Shown piece after piece: positions 36,241-48,429 of a DNA stretch of 64,000 nt. Each line of letters starts with the position of its first letter. The stretch's first letter is position 1. The translations under genes and the position numbers were made by a program. The notes beneath the pieces were generated by a model. It saw nothing but the letters and a program-made list of their open reading frames with translations, was not told where the DNA came from and searched no databases. The stretch is from Abelmoschus esculentus (Eukaryota; Streptophyta; Magnoliopsida; Malvales; Malvaceae), in NCBI GenBank assembly GCA_035048815.1, contig JAUCBN010000026.1, positions 16,255,001 through 16,319,000 of the forward strand, written 5' to 3'.

Positions 36241-36500
36241 GGTATCGATACCACCCTTGGCAGAAACTTTTGGTATCGATGCTTGTATCGATACCAAACC
36301 TTCATGCCTTAAGCCTTGAATTCATAGGAAGGCCAGTATCGATACCTGGTTCGATACTGGAGCTTCCAGAAACTTTTTGTATCGATACCTGTATCGAAAC
36401 AGGCTCCCCAGCCTTGATCAACGAGTCAACGTAGGCAACCTGTATCGAAACCAAAATCGATACCCCTGTTCCGATACCTTCCTATGGGGGTATCGATACC
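36241..36500. repeat. Cluster of GTATCGATAC palindromes
   Basis: Five exact copies of GTATCGATAC begin at 36242, 36285, 36336, 36379 and 36490; two of them extend to the 12-bp palindrome GGTATCGATACC. At least five degenerate copies (such as TGTATCGAAAC and CCGATACC) lie between them. The cluster sits near the 3' end of the large LTR. Confidence 0.9.
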
Positions 36501-36849
36501 TATAGCTAATGTAGTCAATTGGAAAATGAAAATTGACTTGGTTGATGAGGTATCTGTAAGGGTGATTAAACAAATTGAATTAAGATCTATAACGAGACTT
36601 GAATTAATGGTACATTAACGTTGCATAGTAAGATCGAATTGGAATGATAGTTATTTCAGAATTAATGAGTATAATCGAAATCGAAAAGTTTTAAATAGCC
36701 CCCCAAATTGATAGATATTACATTTAATCGTTTTGAATTGATTTACAAATTATCAGAATGTTTTATAATTAAACTCAAATTGGTCTAAATTATAAGTTCG
36801 AATGTCCGGTCGACACCTCCGTCTCCTAACCCGGGACGAGGGTGTCACA

Positions 36850-38983
36850 AATTTTGTATGTTCATTTTAGCTATACGATAATTATTATGATTTAACATAT
36901 TTTTGTTAGTTATTTGTCGGTTCTAATCATTTCCTTGTTATAATCTGTTCAAAATATTATCATAAGATAATTTGAGGCGAAACCAATACATTTGTCTTTG
37001 TCTTTTGATATGTTTTATTTTCTTTATTTTTAATTATTTTTTTATGTAGAATAGATTTGAGGATGTCATAACTGGTCAGGTTGATTTTTTTTAAATTTTA
37101 TTAATCTTTTATACTTTAGATTCTTAGTTTGAATTTAGATACACTATTTATGTTTATGAAGAGTTTTTCACGATATATAACTCTAATTTATGTTTTTTAA
37201 TAATTTATCAATAACTTAATCTCTTTTATGATTCGTTAATTAATATTACTAATTTTTGTATTTATTTTTAATCAAGTATCAGAATAAATTTGTAACCCTT
37301 TCATGTATGATTTTTATCTGATATAAAGCAATTATTTAAAAAATATTTAATTTTCTTTTGTTTACACTGATATTATAAACCCTTATTATAATTTTAAGTA
37401 TTTTTTCATTAATAAAACTAATAATTTCATTTAAAAAATTGTTTATGTATCATTGTTTTCGATGCAGTTTATAATAATAAATGTTGTCTAGTACATTACA
37501 CCCCAAGAATCTATCTAAAAATATGATTTCAACCACTTGAAAGTCTGATTTAAAAATGGCAAACTCAGTTCTCGTTATTATCGAGATAGGGCCCAATATC
37601 TCATTGGCAGAGGGGGAGTTCCCGCTAATGGATAAATATCACATTTACTCCCTTATAAATGTAGTGTTTTAAAGCGAAGGCATGGTAAAATTTCACTTTT
37701 AGTCCTCTAAAAATAATAAAAAAAAGTTTAATCTTATTAAGAAACTATATAAGCGTAAGTTAAAACAATGATAAAATCATTCAAATTTTATAATCTAATT
37801 TTAACCCCGAAAATATTTTCAGGTTTCAAAATTGTTGGCCACTAAAAATATGAGTATTTTTAAGCAAATATTTAATTTAAGGTTAATTTTAAACCATGAA
37901 CAAACAGTTGTGGTTCACATATAGACATCATGAATTTATGCTTTATATTTCTTAGATCTATTTTTGCTACTCTCAAAGCCGAAAGAAACAAATTTCCCAA
38001 TATTTTGTAGGTCCATTGAAATATTCGTGGCGCATATAATTAATGGTTATATCTAAAATTTTAATTAAAACGGATTTGGGTTTCGATTAGCTTTGCCTTC
38101 GCTGGGGAAAGGCAGTTGTGTGAGATAATGGAACTGGAATCAGGGATGAAATTAAATGAGTTTTTTTTCTCATCCTCGATTTTTTTAAAAAAAAATTTAA
38201 CTTAATTATAAATTTATCACCTTTCGAACATTTATATTTTGCTTTAACCTAAAATCCTGACATTGTCTTTGACTGGAATGGTTAAGGTACGAAGTTAAGA
38301 TTCACTATTTTTATGGAGCTCCAACATTTTATGTTTTTGAAGTAAATCTTAAAAAGGTCTAACCACATTTGTTACTCGTATCCATCACTTACACTCGAGT
38401 TCAAATAATATTGGTTCTAAATATCATCTCTAGCTTCATGTGGGATCTTTTCCTAGTGATGATGCACCGAGCAGGGACGGAGCCATGTTATAAGGGGGAG
38501 GGGCAAAAGCCCCTCTCAATTTTTTTTTTGTATAATTACATTTAAGGTCTTTTGTAATTTAGATAGTAATAAAATAAAGCTTTTGTCTCTCCCAATTTTT
38601 AGATTTAAAGGCTTAATAGACCTTTACCCCTCCCACTGTTCGATTCTGACTCCATCCTTGGCACTGAGGGCAAAGTATGATGAATCTAGTCCATCCACAG
38701 TGCACAGATAATGGTTTCTAATTCTTCAGAATTCAAGAAAGGCCTAAAAGTAACTAATGTGTTACTCTTCCTCTTCTTTTCTTTTAAACTATTGATAGAA
38801 AAGGATGCTACTTAGGTAAGTTAATCATATATGTTCATATGCTGAAAGATACAATTCACAGGCAGTTTTTGTTTCAGTAACAAGTAATTAAGTTTTTACT
38901 TGAGAACAATAAGATGAGCAAAAACAAGCCATAGATGCTTAATTGTGTAGTACTTGAGAAGCTGCACTGATCTCTTTCAAGTT
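36850..38983. other. Intergenic spacer, LTR to ENTH gene
   Basis: AT-rich DNA without a gene. It holds one small hAT-like MITE (38472-38660). The last 200 bases are probably the 3' UTR of the ENTH gene. Confidence 0.6.
38472..38660. mobile_element. hAT-like MITE with 8-bp target duplication
   Basis: The flanks GCACCGAG (38464-38471) and GCACTGAG (38661-38668) differ at one base. The left end is CAGGGACGGAGCCATG and the reverse complement of the right end is CAAGGATGGAGTCAGA. Both arms also contain a GGGAGGGGC/T block. Size (189 bp), end sequence and 8-bp duplication fit a non-autonomous hAT element. Confidence 0.8.
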
Positions 38984-40185
38984 TCAACATCCTTGAAGAA
39001 TGCCATCTCTGGAAAGAAGCATTGAAGAAGAAGCTCGATTCTCATTGTTGTTGAAAGGATGATCATCTTCGATCAAAACTTCGGCTTGGGATTCATTATT
39101 TTCACTACCAAGAAGTGGATTACACTCCCTGGTTTCGGTCCAGGTATGAACTTCATCCTTCAATGGACCTATGTTTTCTTTCAAACTGGTTGTTTCCGCT
39201 TCAGATTTCTCATCTGCTGCTGCAGTCTCTTTGCACCATGACTCTGGTGTATCGATTTCTTTCGTAAGTGGGAGCTGATTCTCATGATCGACGAAATCCG
39301 AATTGCTTCTTCCGTATGTCGAATGCGATGATTGTTGTAGAATGCCTTGTGTGGAAGAAGCTGACCTCTGTGAGAAACTTCCGAAGCCTTTGATCCCTCT
39401 GCTTAGCTTCCGAGCCCGGTTTCTCTCTTCTTTCAAAACAGGTCCTTTCTCCAGAAGCTTCAACACTCTTTCTGATTTATTTCTAACAGCTAATCCCCAG
39501 TTGAATCTGCAGTTAAAATTGAATCATGTTAGATCATTTAAATGGTCGAGTTAGATCGAATTAAATGAATGGCGAAGTTGATAAAAAAACCAAACCCTTT
39601 CTCGTCTATGTATTGAAAGCTTTGCATCTTTAGAATAGCATCTTGATCGGCCTGGAATTCCTCCGCCGTACTCTCCGGCCCATGTGTCAACAAATGTTCA
39701 AGAACTATCAGGGAATTGTAAGAGATTCGCCATGTATTTCTTTCAAATCTGGCCAATCTGATTCACACAAGCATAACATCAAACACAACAAAATCCCATC
39801 AAACTTGAGAAAAAAAGAAGAGGATTTTCGGAAAATACATACTTTTTATGCAGAATTTCAACAATTCTCCAGTAATCATCTACTTCAAAAGCCGCCCTTG
39901 AAATGGAACCCAGGGTCTGGGTGTTTGGTGCCCATGTATTCCCATTTGTGGCTTCCTCAGTCAACCTGCAGGATCATAAAAAACAACACCCTTTTTCACT
40001 TAAGATTCGCCAGACAACTATGAATCAAAAATAGGAGAAGAATTATACAGCTGAGCATGGGTAACATCAGTTAAAGCTAAACGGGCTGTTTTGATCTTCT
40101 CCTTGAGGAAGAAGGAAGCTTGTTTCTTGAATTCATGGAAGAGAGGAGAAGCCATGTTGCTGGGATTGTTGCTTACGGTAGACAT
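38984..40185 (-). CDS. ENTH domain protein (short epsin-like, clathrin trafficking)
   Basis: This protein is predicted to bind membrane phosphoinositides through an ENTH domain in clathrin-mediated transport. Coding exons in transcript order are 40049-40185, 39843-39965, 39596-39757 and 38984-39506, all in phase, giving 314 aa. ENTH motifs run from about residue 15 to 150: FFLKEKIKTARLALTDVTHAQ, LTEEATNGNTW, DYWRIVEILHK, WRISYNSLIVLEHLLTHGPE, FQYIDEKGFNWGLAVRNKSE and VLKLLEKG. The C-terminal half is Ser/Gln- and acid-rich. I see no ubiquitin-interacting motif, NPF or clear clathrin box, so it belongs with short plant ENTH proteins rather than full epsins. The start is the first ATG; a second Met lies ten codons on. 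Confidence 0.9.
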
Positions 40186-42270
40186 GATCTAAGGCTTTGA
40201 ATGGTGTGGCAGAGCTCATCAGCAGATTAAACAAACTGTAGAGCAATATCTTTGATAAAAAAAAAATCCAAGAAACAGTCAAAATGACGCCTAATATCTA
40301 TGGCCAACAGTAGGAAAAGAAAGGAAATTTGGGGCAGAATGCAAGGATGTTTGAAATTTTAGTTTTAATCGAATTAATCATTGAATTGAAGTTTTTCCAT
40401 TAATTATAAGTTTAATTACATAACACTTGATATTTTTTTAATTTTAATTCATGATTAATTTAATTTAAAATTAATTAATTAATTTTTATATAATAGATAT
40501 TTTTTATATTATATATTTATATTTAATTAATAAACTTTATAAAATTCTAAATTTAAATTTTTAATAAAAATATAAATTAAAAACATTAAAAAATAAATTA
40601 TCTAATATTTTTATTCACAATTAACTCTATTAGGATCAGTGCAGTAGGTTTGGTTCTTATGTACCTATCCTATTTAATTATGATCTTATTGATTTTTGTT
40701 TAAGAAAATGTGAGCCTACAAAACGACGTTGGAACTGGTAAATCCTATTGTACTAATCTCTCAAACCAAACCCCCGCATCTAATCCTACGTTTCTTGCTC
40801 GTTAAAGTCATAGGAGTGGTTGAAAATGTCGGCATTTTTGTATCTTGCGTCGATCACACATCGCCTGACACGACGCTGCTGCCATTGCCGCCACCGGTAC
40901 CACTACCTACTCTGACCTCACCTTACATTTTGTGGCCGTCTTCAAGAAATATAAAAATCTAGACTTAAATGGGTAGAATATTAGGGTAGAAATCAACTAC
41001 CTCGTTTCTATGTCTCCGTTTTGAATTAGAGTTTTTAAGGTTTAATGTTTAAGATTAGAGGTCAACACTATAAACGATAATCTAATTTAAAAAATTCGAT
41101 CCAAATTCGATTAAAAAATTATAATTCAAATCTAGAAAAATATTTGAATATAATTATAATAGTTTTAAACTTAAATTTTATATAATCTGATCTAAATTTG
41201 ATCCATTATCATCCCTACTATATACCAACTTTATTATTCTAACAGTGCAGGATTTCTTTTGTTGTAAACCAGGCTTGTGTCTCCATCTGTGCCTGGTGGA
41301 AAATACAAGTATGATCGGCCCAACATGAATACAATCTTTGTTCCCAAAAAATACTTATACAACCCACTAGGTGTAATATTCCAGGCCTGGCAATGCCTAC
41401 TGAGATATTCTGTTTAGAAACCTTGGGTTTTGCTATATCAGGGTTATACATAAAATGTAATAGATTTTTATAATTAATGTTTTTTCATTTTAATGAAATC
41501 TAGTTGAACATTGCATCTGCATCTCCCTAACTACTATGCATTTACTCTCTAATTCCAAAGTGGTTCACAGTTGGGAGAAATTTATGGGGTAAAAATTTTA
41601 GTGAAGTAGGGTCCTGTGCAGGAAAAAAGCTTCACACTTGCTTTAATGGAGAGGGTTTTCCATTCTTCTTCTTCCTCCTCTTTGCTGACTCTGCAGGAAA
41701 AGTAGAGTTATAACTTCATTTAATGGGGAGTGTGTTCTGTTGTGGGTTTGGATCGGTAGGTTTCATTTATGACTTTCACCTATATATTTAAGAGCTTCAC
41801 ACTATCAATAAATTCAAACTTCATTTAATTTCTATATTTTCTACAGACTTCTGAAAATCAAAATAATGATGATGATCTGCAGCAACAGCAACAGACTCTG
41901 ATTTGAAATGAGCTTCAGCTTTTACATCTTACATCATAGTATTAATGTAGGGAAGAACATATATGTTTGTATTAATGTTACAAATGGAGAAAAAAGTACA
42001 GAAAGATTACTTTTTTACAAAATAGACCAGCAATGGAATCCCAAAGATTTGAAGTTTACTGAAAGTAGTGAAGCCAAGAACTTTCAGATGCTCTAAATAC
42101 CATAGAAAGTGATTGTGTGGGGATGAAAAAGAAAGCAAGATGTGACTTTTCTCTTTTCAAAAGGATTTTGTCATTTATTAGTAGAAAAATTACAACTTTT
42201 TATGACAGTTTATATGATCAACATGAACCAGCTTGATCTATCCTTATCTTATATCTGTTGTTTTCTCTAC
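40186..42270. other. Intergenic spacer, ENTH to PP2C gene
   Basis: It contains a partial copy of the telomere-like-core MITE (40970-41065). A stretch at about 41560-42100 has transcript-like composition (CTCTTTGCTGACTCTGCAG; CAGCAACAGCAACAGACTC) but no protein I can support; it could be 3' UTR of the PP2C gene or a non-coding transcript. Confidence 0.5.
40970..41065 (-). mobile_element. MITE-like repeat with telomere-like core, copy 5 (partial)
   Basis: It has the block GTAGAAATCAACTACCTCG followed by TTTCTATGTCTCCGTTTTGA and TTTTTAAGGTTTAATGTTTA, which matches one end of copies 2 and 4. The other end is missing. Confidence 0.5.
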
Positions 42271-45200
42271 TTATACACAAGATCTCCATATTCTCCCCTC
42301 TAACGAAATAACTATAATGGAAACGTCGTCATGGTACCTCCGTCTATCCCCTTGTGGTATTTCGAGTAACTCGTGAAAGTCCATGCCTGCAATAAGCAGC
42401 ACCAAGTATGATGGATTGTAGCTTTTGGGGGGTTGATGTATAAAGGAGGAACAAGGATTAAAAATGAGACAGGTATTTGGATATTACCTGCATGTTTTGC
42501 TGCTCGGAACAGCACTTCTTCAACAAGATGTTGAGCAGGATCTCCTTCGGGTTGCATGGTGATGAAATGTTCAACCTCATATACGACTTCCTCGTTTGTA
42601 AAGTACTGATAGAGACCGTCAGATGATAATATCAAAAATCTGTCTTTGGGACCTAATTTGTGGTGGTGGAGAGATGGAACACAAGTGATGTATGGAGATG
42701 TTCCTTTGTAATCTATTCTGAACATCTCTAGCAATGCATCATTCCATTTAGGCTGGAAAAGTTGAAATCCAATACGAGAGTCGTTAGATATGGAATTAAT
42801 TCGAAAACTTTCAAACATAATCCAACAAAAGATCAAACTGCAACATACAAAGCAAACTTTTTGCCCCAAGTTCCTATGGTCCACTAAATTGCAGAAAGGG
42901 AGTGTTTCCATGAGCACAACCCTTGAAAATGGAAACAGTTGATTTCAATAGAATAAAGGACCCCCTCTTTATAAGGCAAAATGATCACGACCGTCATCCA
43001 TCGTCCATTTACGAGAAAAGGAAAACGAAAGATCTTATTTCTGTGTATGCTATTCATTCATTTGCATAATATCATTTGGCTCTTCTTTTTTGAAAAGTCA
43101 TATTCTTTGGACAGACAGCTTTAACTTGACCAATTTGTAACAATGGTTCTTAGTACCACAACAAGTGCTCTTTCTATTTTCTGATGCTTCTCATTTTAGA
43201 ACCATACTAAAGTTTCACATGTGATTGCAGTTCTCAACATGATGCTCCAAGAATCAACTTTAAACATGACCAATTTAGGACAAACCTTAGAGCATCAAAG
43301 GCTAAAAGTTCACAAAATTGTTGATTTCTCTAACCACCAATGAACCAAAATCTAATCTCATATATTTTTATCTTAAAACTTGGACAAAGAATTACCTGTT
43401 TGAGAAAACCAGCCCCGAAAGCTCGAGTGACCTTCAAAGAACCTTTAACTCGGTCATTCATCAACGCATAAGCATCATCGGGATGTTCGTTTATTATTCT
43501 TTGAACTTCCTGCAATGAAATAAAGCATCAAGCTGAATCCATAAATGGTAAAAGAAAAAGTATCTAAATCATCTTTTTGTGTAGTTAAAAGATAAGTGTA
43601 TGAAAATTTTACCTCTTCAACACTGGTGCTATGATCTACACTAAGCTGAAGAGCAGTTAAGTCACGGATTACACGAGATGTATCTCCATCAAAAGCTTCA
43701 AGATCATGCAATGTTTCTTCATTGATCATTTCCAAATCTTGCCTAGTCTTTCCCAACCCGTAATCGGGCTCGGTTTTTTGAGCCAAAACTACCCTACTAT
43801 CCCCAACATTCATCACATAAACATCCTCACCTTTCATCAACATGGCAAGCACACAAGAACCCATCAAAGCCAGCTCTGGGTTCTCCTTCAACATCTTATC
43901 AGTAATATCCAAATACGACTCCTCTGTTTTCTTCAAAGCCTGGGACAAAGCATTCAAAACATCGCCATGGTTTATCGAGATCGATCTTGATTCATCGGAC
44001 TTGTTTCTACTCAGTTGTTCCTTTAATTTCCTATCGAGTTCTAATCTTTCCCTATCCCATTCGCACTTCCATCTCTTCTGATTCTCTTCCCACCTCAACG
44101 CTGCACCTTTATACTTCGCCCTGAAATTCCTTCCTTTTTTGGGTTTAGAAACCGAATTCTTATAGACATCTTCTTTTTCACCGAAATGATTCTCTTGCTC
44201 TAAACCCGATTCCCTCCTCTGTTCTTCGTATTCAGGGGAATTTGCAGGGGCTTGTTCGAAACCATCATCCCACAATAAACCCTTGAGTTCTTTATGAACA
44301 TTAGAGTATAGATTTGATAACAAATAATCGGGAGCATCAGGTCCGTTGAATCCATCGTAAATCCCAACGAAAACCCATTCATGTTCCTCCAAAACGACGA
44401 CGTGCACCCGATCCTCGCCGGCTTTCCCTTGTGCCCATTGAAGATTTTGACTCTCCATTGATTCGTCATCGTCTAAGCTGCATTCACTACTCAGATTCAA
44501 GCTACTGACTGTTAAATTCTCGTTGTGATGGTGATTCGGGTTCTTATCGGACCCAACTATCCATTCGGGTTCTTTAACTGAAACTACACCTTTAATCGGA
44601 GCAACGATGGAGTTTTGGCCGCGAGAAACGGTTTTCGAGATTGCTCTTTGTAGGATCCGAATTAGAGACCCTTTTCTCGATCTGGGTTTAAAAGCAAAAG
44701 TTCCATGGGAAAAGCTTCTTTGAAACTGATCGGAAAAGCCTTTTTCGAGTGGACCCGAAAATAACCCGCGACTATAATCGGTATTAACATTATCAAGAGG
44801 ACCCGACATGAACCCCCTCTCGATCGGACCCGACATGAACCCCCTCTCCAAAGGATCCGAACCCGGAACTAGACTGCCCAACATCGGACCCGAACAGTTT
44901 ATCAAGCTCTTCGGAATCGGCTGAAGCGGGATCGAGGAAAACGACGTCGTGCTCTCAAAAGCCGCCGCCCTATCGAAGCATCCATTGCTGTAACTGACGC
45001 ACGGGTCCACCATCACCGTTGAAAGTGGCGTATAAGTGTTGGCACTGACAGAGGCGCCGGAGATCGTACGGAAAGTCATGGTAGATTCCTCGGAATGGAC
45101 CTTGGATGAGGACACTCGAGTCGTGTCAGGTCTAACGTAGCAAAAGGAATGACCAAGGCCTTCGTCTAGAGGATCCGATAGTAACATGGATATTTCCTTT

Positions 45201-45277
45201 CTGCGACGAGCTTCTTCACTGGCATATCCACCGCCCCCGGTGAAACACACGCTTAACTTGCAGAAACCGTTCCCCAT
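42271..45277 (-). CDS. Protein phosphatase 2C of the POLTERGEIST/PLL clade
   Basis: A Mg/Mn-dependent Ser/Thr phosphatase. POL/PLL proteins act at the plasma membrane in stem-cell and epidermal signalling. Coding exons in transcript order are 43613-45277, 43396-43509, 42488-42752 and 42271-42386, giving 719 aa with consistent phase. The start MGNGFCKLSVC is a myristoylation/palmitoylation signal, and I prefer it to an upstream in-frame Met 25 codons earlier. The N-terminal half has clade motifs: LDEGLGHSFCYVRPD and repeats of RGFMSGPIE/RGLFSGPLE. The catalytic domain starts near GKAGEDRVHVVV, with DGFNG in place of DGHGG as in POL/PLL. A long charged insert follows, then LMGSCVLAMLMKGEDVYVMN, LKVTRAFGAGFLKQ, LILSSDGLYQYF and the C-terminal RRRYHDDVSIIVISLEGRIW. 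Length is closest to the PLL4/PLL5 group; the exact paralog is not assigned. Confidence 0.93.
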
Positions 45278-46553
45278 AACCCAAAATATAAAAATAAAAA
45301 GATTGAAAGAACTCTTTTCTTCCCTTTGTATATGTAAATTTCTGCTCTTCAATTTTCAGGGGAATGATAAAGAAGAAATGAGAAGCTGGGCGTTGACTTT
45401 TGGTAAAGGAAGGAGAGGAGCTTTTCAGACAAAGCAACTCACTTTTCTGGGTTCCAGTTTATTAATGTTTTATGCTTTCATTATATTTATTTACGATGAT
45501 TGAGTGGTGGGGAGTTGACTAGGAAAGCAGTTTAAACAAAAATAATTGGATTTTAGTTATAACTTTTTTTAATAGTTAAGGTAATATTTAATGAGATATA
45601 TTTTAAATTTTTTTATAATTAAAATATATCAAAATATCTATTTTATAAAAATGCATGGTTAATAATTTATATGTGATGAATTAATTATATATTTTTTAAC
45701 CGAGAGATATTGATATTTTTAGCGTAAATATTAAAATTTAAGTTTATATAAAATGATATATTAAGAACGAAAGGATAATTATAATAATTTTTTTAGTAAA
45801 AAAGTATTAATTTTGTAGATTAAATTTAAAACTAATGCCAACAAAAGGAAATATAAATTTTGGATTAAATTTTTTAATAAATTTATATCTGATCTTAATC
45901 TTAATCCTATTTAGAGACGACAGAAAAACCTTTAAAAATGTTTTTAATAATTTAGAATATAATTTATATTTTTTAAATACGAATAAATAACTTAATTAAT
46001 AAATCAAATATATTTGTTTAGACCAGAATCCGTTTTACTGTGATTTAAATTAAAATATAATATTAAATTTCAAAAAACGTCTAATAATTGTTTTATCGTG
46101 AATAATGGCTAACCCATAACCTTAATTTTTTAAGCATGTTTTTTACGTTTCTAGAAGAAATATGGTGTCCTGATTCATTGATTTATCAAACAAGCTGGAC
46201 AATTAAACAAATATTAATACTATTATTACATACAGATTGTAGTTTTGTGCCTAAAATTTGACTTTAAATATAAACTAATAGGCATTAGGCTATGGGGATG
46301 GAAGGAAAGAACATTTGATACTTAGGTTGGATGGTTTAGTATTAATTTGGCTTGTCTGTTTCTTTTCTTTTCTTACCTGGCTGGTGGTGGACTTTTTTTA
46401 ACAAACAATTAAACCCATTTGATGGGAAAATTATTGGTAATTTTGTTTACAGTGATTTTAATTAATTAAATTTATTTATTTTAATTTTTTAAGATGAATA
46501 GTTATTTTTTTATGATTCATTTAATAATCTCTTCGTTGTAATCTGTACTTTTG

Positions 46554-46812
46554 GAGAAATTATATTATGGGTAAATTCCACCACGTGTCTATAGGATCAA
46601 CCACTAAAAACCACACACCTCATCAATTTTTCCATGTCATATTTTTTTTTTCAAATGAATTTTCACTTGAAAAAATTATTTTTAAAATAAATTAACGGTA
46701 GACATGAGTGAAGATTTACCTAAAAAAATAAGACTTAAAAAATGATGAGATAAATATTTTAATGATTGGTTCATAGATGACGTAGTGAGACTTAACTATA
46801 ATATAATTTCTC
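46554..46812. mobile_element. Mutator-like MITE related to the 4213-4789 element
   Basis: The left end is GAGAAATTATATTATGGG and the reverse complement of the right end is GAGAAATTATATTATAG. The flanks GTACTTTTG (46545-46553) and GTACTTTTT (46813-46821) match at 8 of 9 positions. The GAGAAATTAT end is shared with the larger element at 4213. Confidence 0.7.
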
Positions 46813-47225
46813 GTACTTTTTACAAATTAATTTTTTTCCCAATTGAGAGATGCTTTGCTGACTCATACTGCTGTCTGCTTCAATGTCCCTTCTCTCCTGT
46901 CTATTTGGCATAATCCCTTTCCCTCCACCAATGTTTCTAGGGTTTTGGAGATTCGTTTTGTTTATGCTTATCTATAACCCCAAATTTATGGCACATAAAG
47001 ATGAGTTTTAGAGAGATTTTTAAATTAATTTTATGGTTTATTATTTATCGATTAATTGAGAATGAAAATTATTGTTTTAAATGAAAACAAAATATTAAAA
47101 ATTTAAAAATTAATTTAAAATAAAATTTATAGTTTAAGGATAAAAATACATGAATTAACTAAAATCTCCATGGCATTTTATAAACTAATTCTTGAAAGCA
47201 AAGTATTTTAGGAGGAAGTCCTTCC

Positions 47226-47795
47226 TATTAGGGGAGGACAAAAAACTGGATTATTCGATCTCGGTTTTAGATTAGGTAAGATTTAATAGATTTTTATTTG
47301 ATATTTATTTTAGTGGGATCGAGATTAGATCTAAAATTTAGGTTTCAGTCATATCCGGAATCAAAACTTAATATTGATTTTTTGAACCAGTACACAATGG
47401 ATACCCAATAAGATTGAGATCAATACCAAATATTCAGTATTTTATTGCTTATTTTTTATCAAACTTTCTTTTTGTGTATAAATAATTCAATATTATGACT
47501 ATGATTAGTTTTAAAAATTTAATTTTTAAGTCTATAATATTCTATTTTTATTATTTAATATTATTATTAATGATTGAATTTTTTTTTCAGTTATTCAAAT
47601 TTTTTAAGAATAAACTAATTGACTGGATACCCGATATTAGAACTCATTCTCATCAGTAACGAGACTGATTCTTAAAATTTAAAAATTGGTATGATCAAGA
47701 CCGAGACTGATTCTAATTTTCAAAAATCAATAATTATCAAAACCGAATTTATTCTATCTAAATTAGTCGGGTATCCGATCTTATCCACCAGTTCT
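47226..47795. repeat. Possible hAT-like TIR element (weak)
   Basis: The left part has GGGGAGGACAAAAAACTGGA then TTCGATCTCGGTTTTAG. The right part has GGGTATCCGATCTTATCCAC then CAGTTC. The ends are only partly inverted and no target duplication was found. Confidence 0.3.
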
Positions 47796-48429
47796 TCTGT
47801 TGTTGCGTGACATCATCATTTTCCACTAGTATTTTTTATTACTAATCTGAATAAATTATGTTTAAAAAGTAGAGAGAGAATGTTGAAGTTTTGATAAGGA
47901 AAAAAAATAGTTAACTTCATTAACAAGGAACTGAAATTTTGGTGTGAGAGTGTTGAAAAAGAGAGACTGCTGGCCATTGAATACACACACAATCAAGAGA
48001 GAGTTTGACTGGAAAATAAAAATCAATTTAATGAGTAAGAAAAACGGAGAGGCAGCACCAAGGTCAGTATCATCGGATATAAAAGATACTTTAAGAGCTA
48101 ATTTGAAAATAAATATATAATTTAAATGGAAATAAAATTATTAGTACTTAAAATATAATTAATCCATAAATTATATTGCCTCTCTCGTCATATATATATA
48201 GATTCATCCTTGTCCACCGGCACTATCAAAATCTAGCCCTAGTGTGAGAACAGTAACAGTACATATCAATACCATAATTAGGATGTAAACGAGTCAAGTC
48301 GAGTTCAAATAGTGCTAAGTTCGGCTCAGTTTGTTAAGATTTAGTATTTTATTTTACTAAATTAATTGTTTATTAGTTTAGAATGTACTAATCTGTTTTT
48401 GATTGGTTAAACAAGCCTTGATCGAGTTG

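Larger units (their letters stand above)
32900..36849 (+). mobile_element. Very large solo LTR (about 3.95 kb), probably Ty3/gypsy
   Basis: It starts TGTAACACCC and ends GGGTGTCACA, the inverted ends typical of plant Ty3/gypsy LTRs, and is flanked by AATTT at 32895-32899 and 36850-36854. No primer-binding site, gag or pol frame lies on either side, so it is read as a solo LTR left by recombination between two LTRs. The interior has no protein-coding frame. It contains a hairpin array (34748-34985), a 90-bp direct repeat and a cluster of GTATCGATAC palindromes (36241-36500). GC content is higher than in the surrounding spacer. Lineage is an inference; long LTRs are common in the Tekay/Del group. 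Confidence 0.78.
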
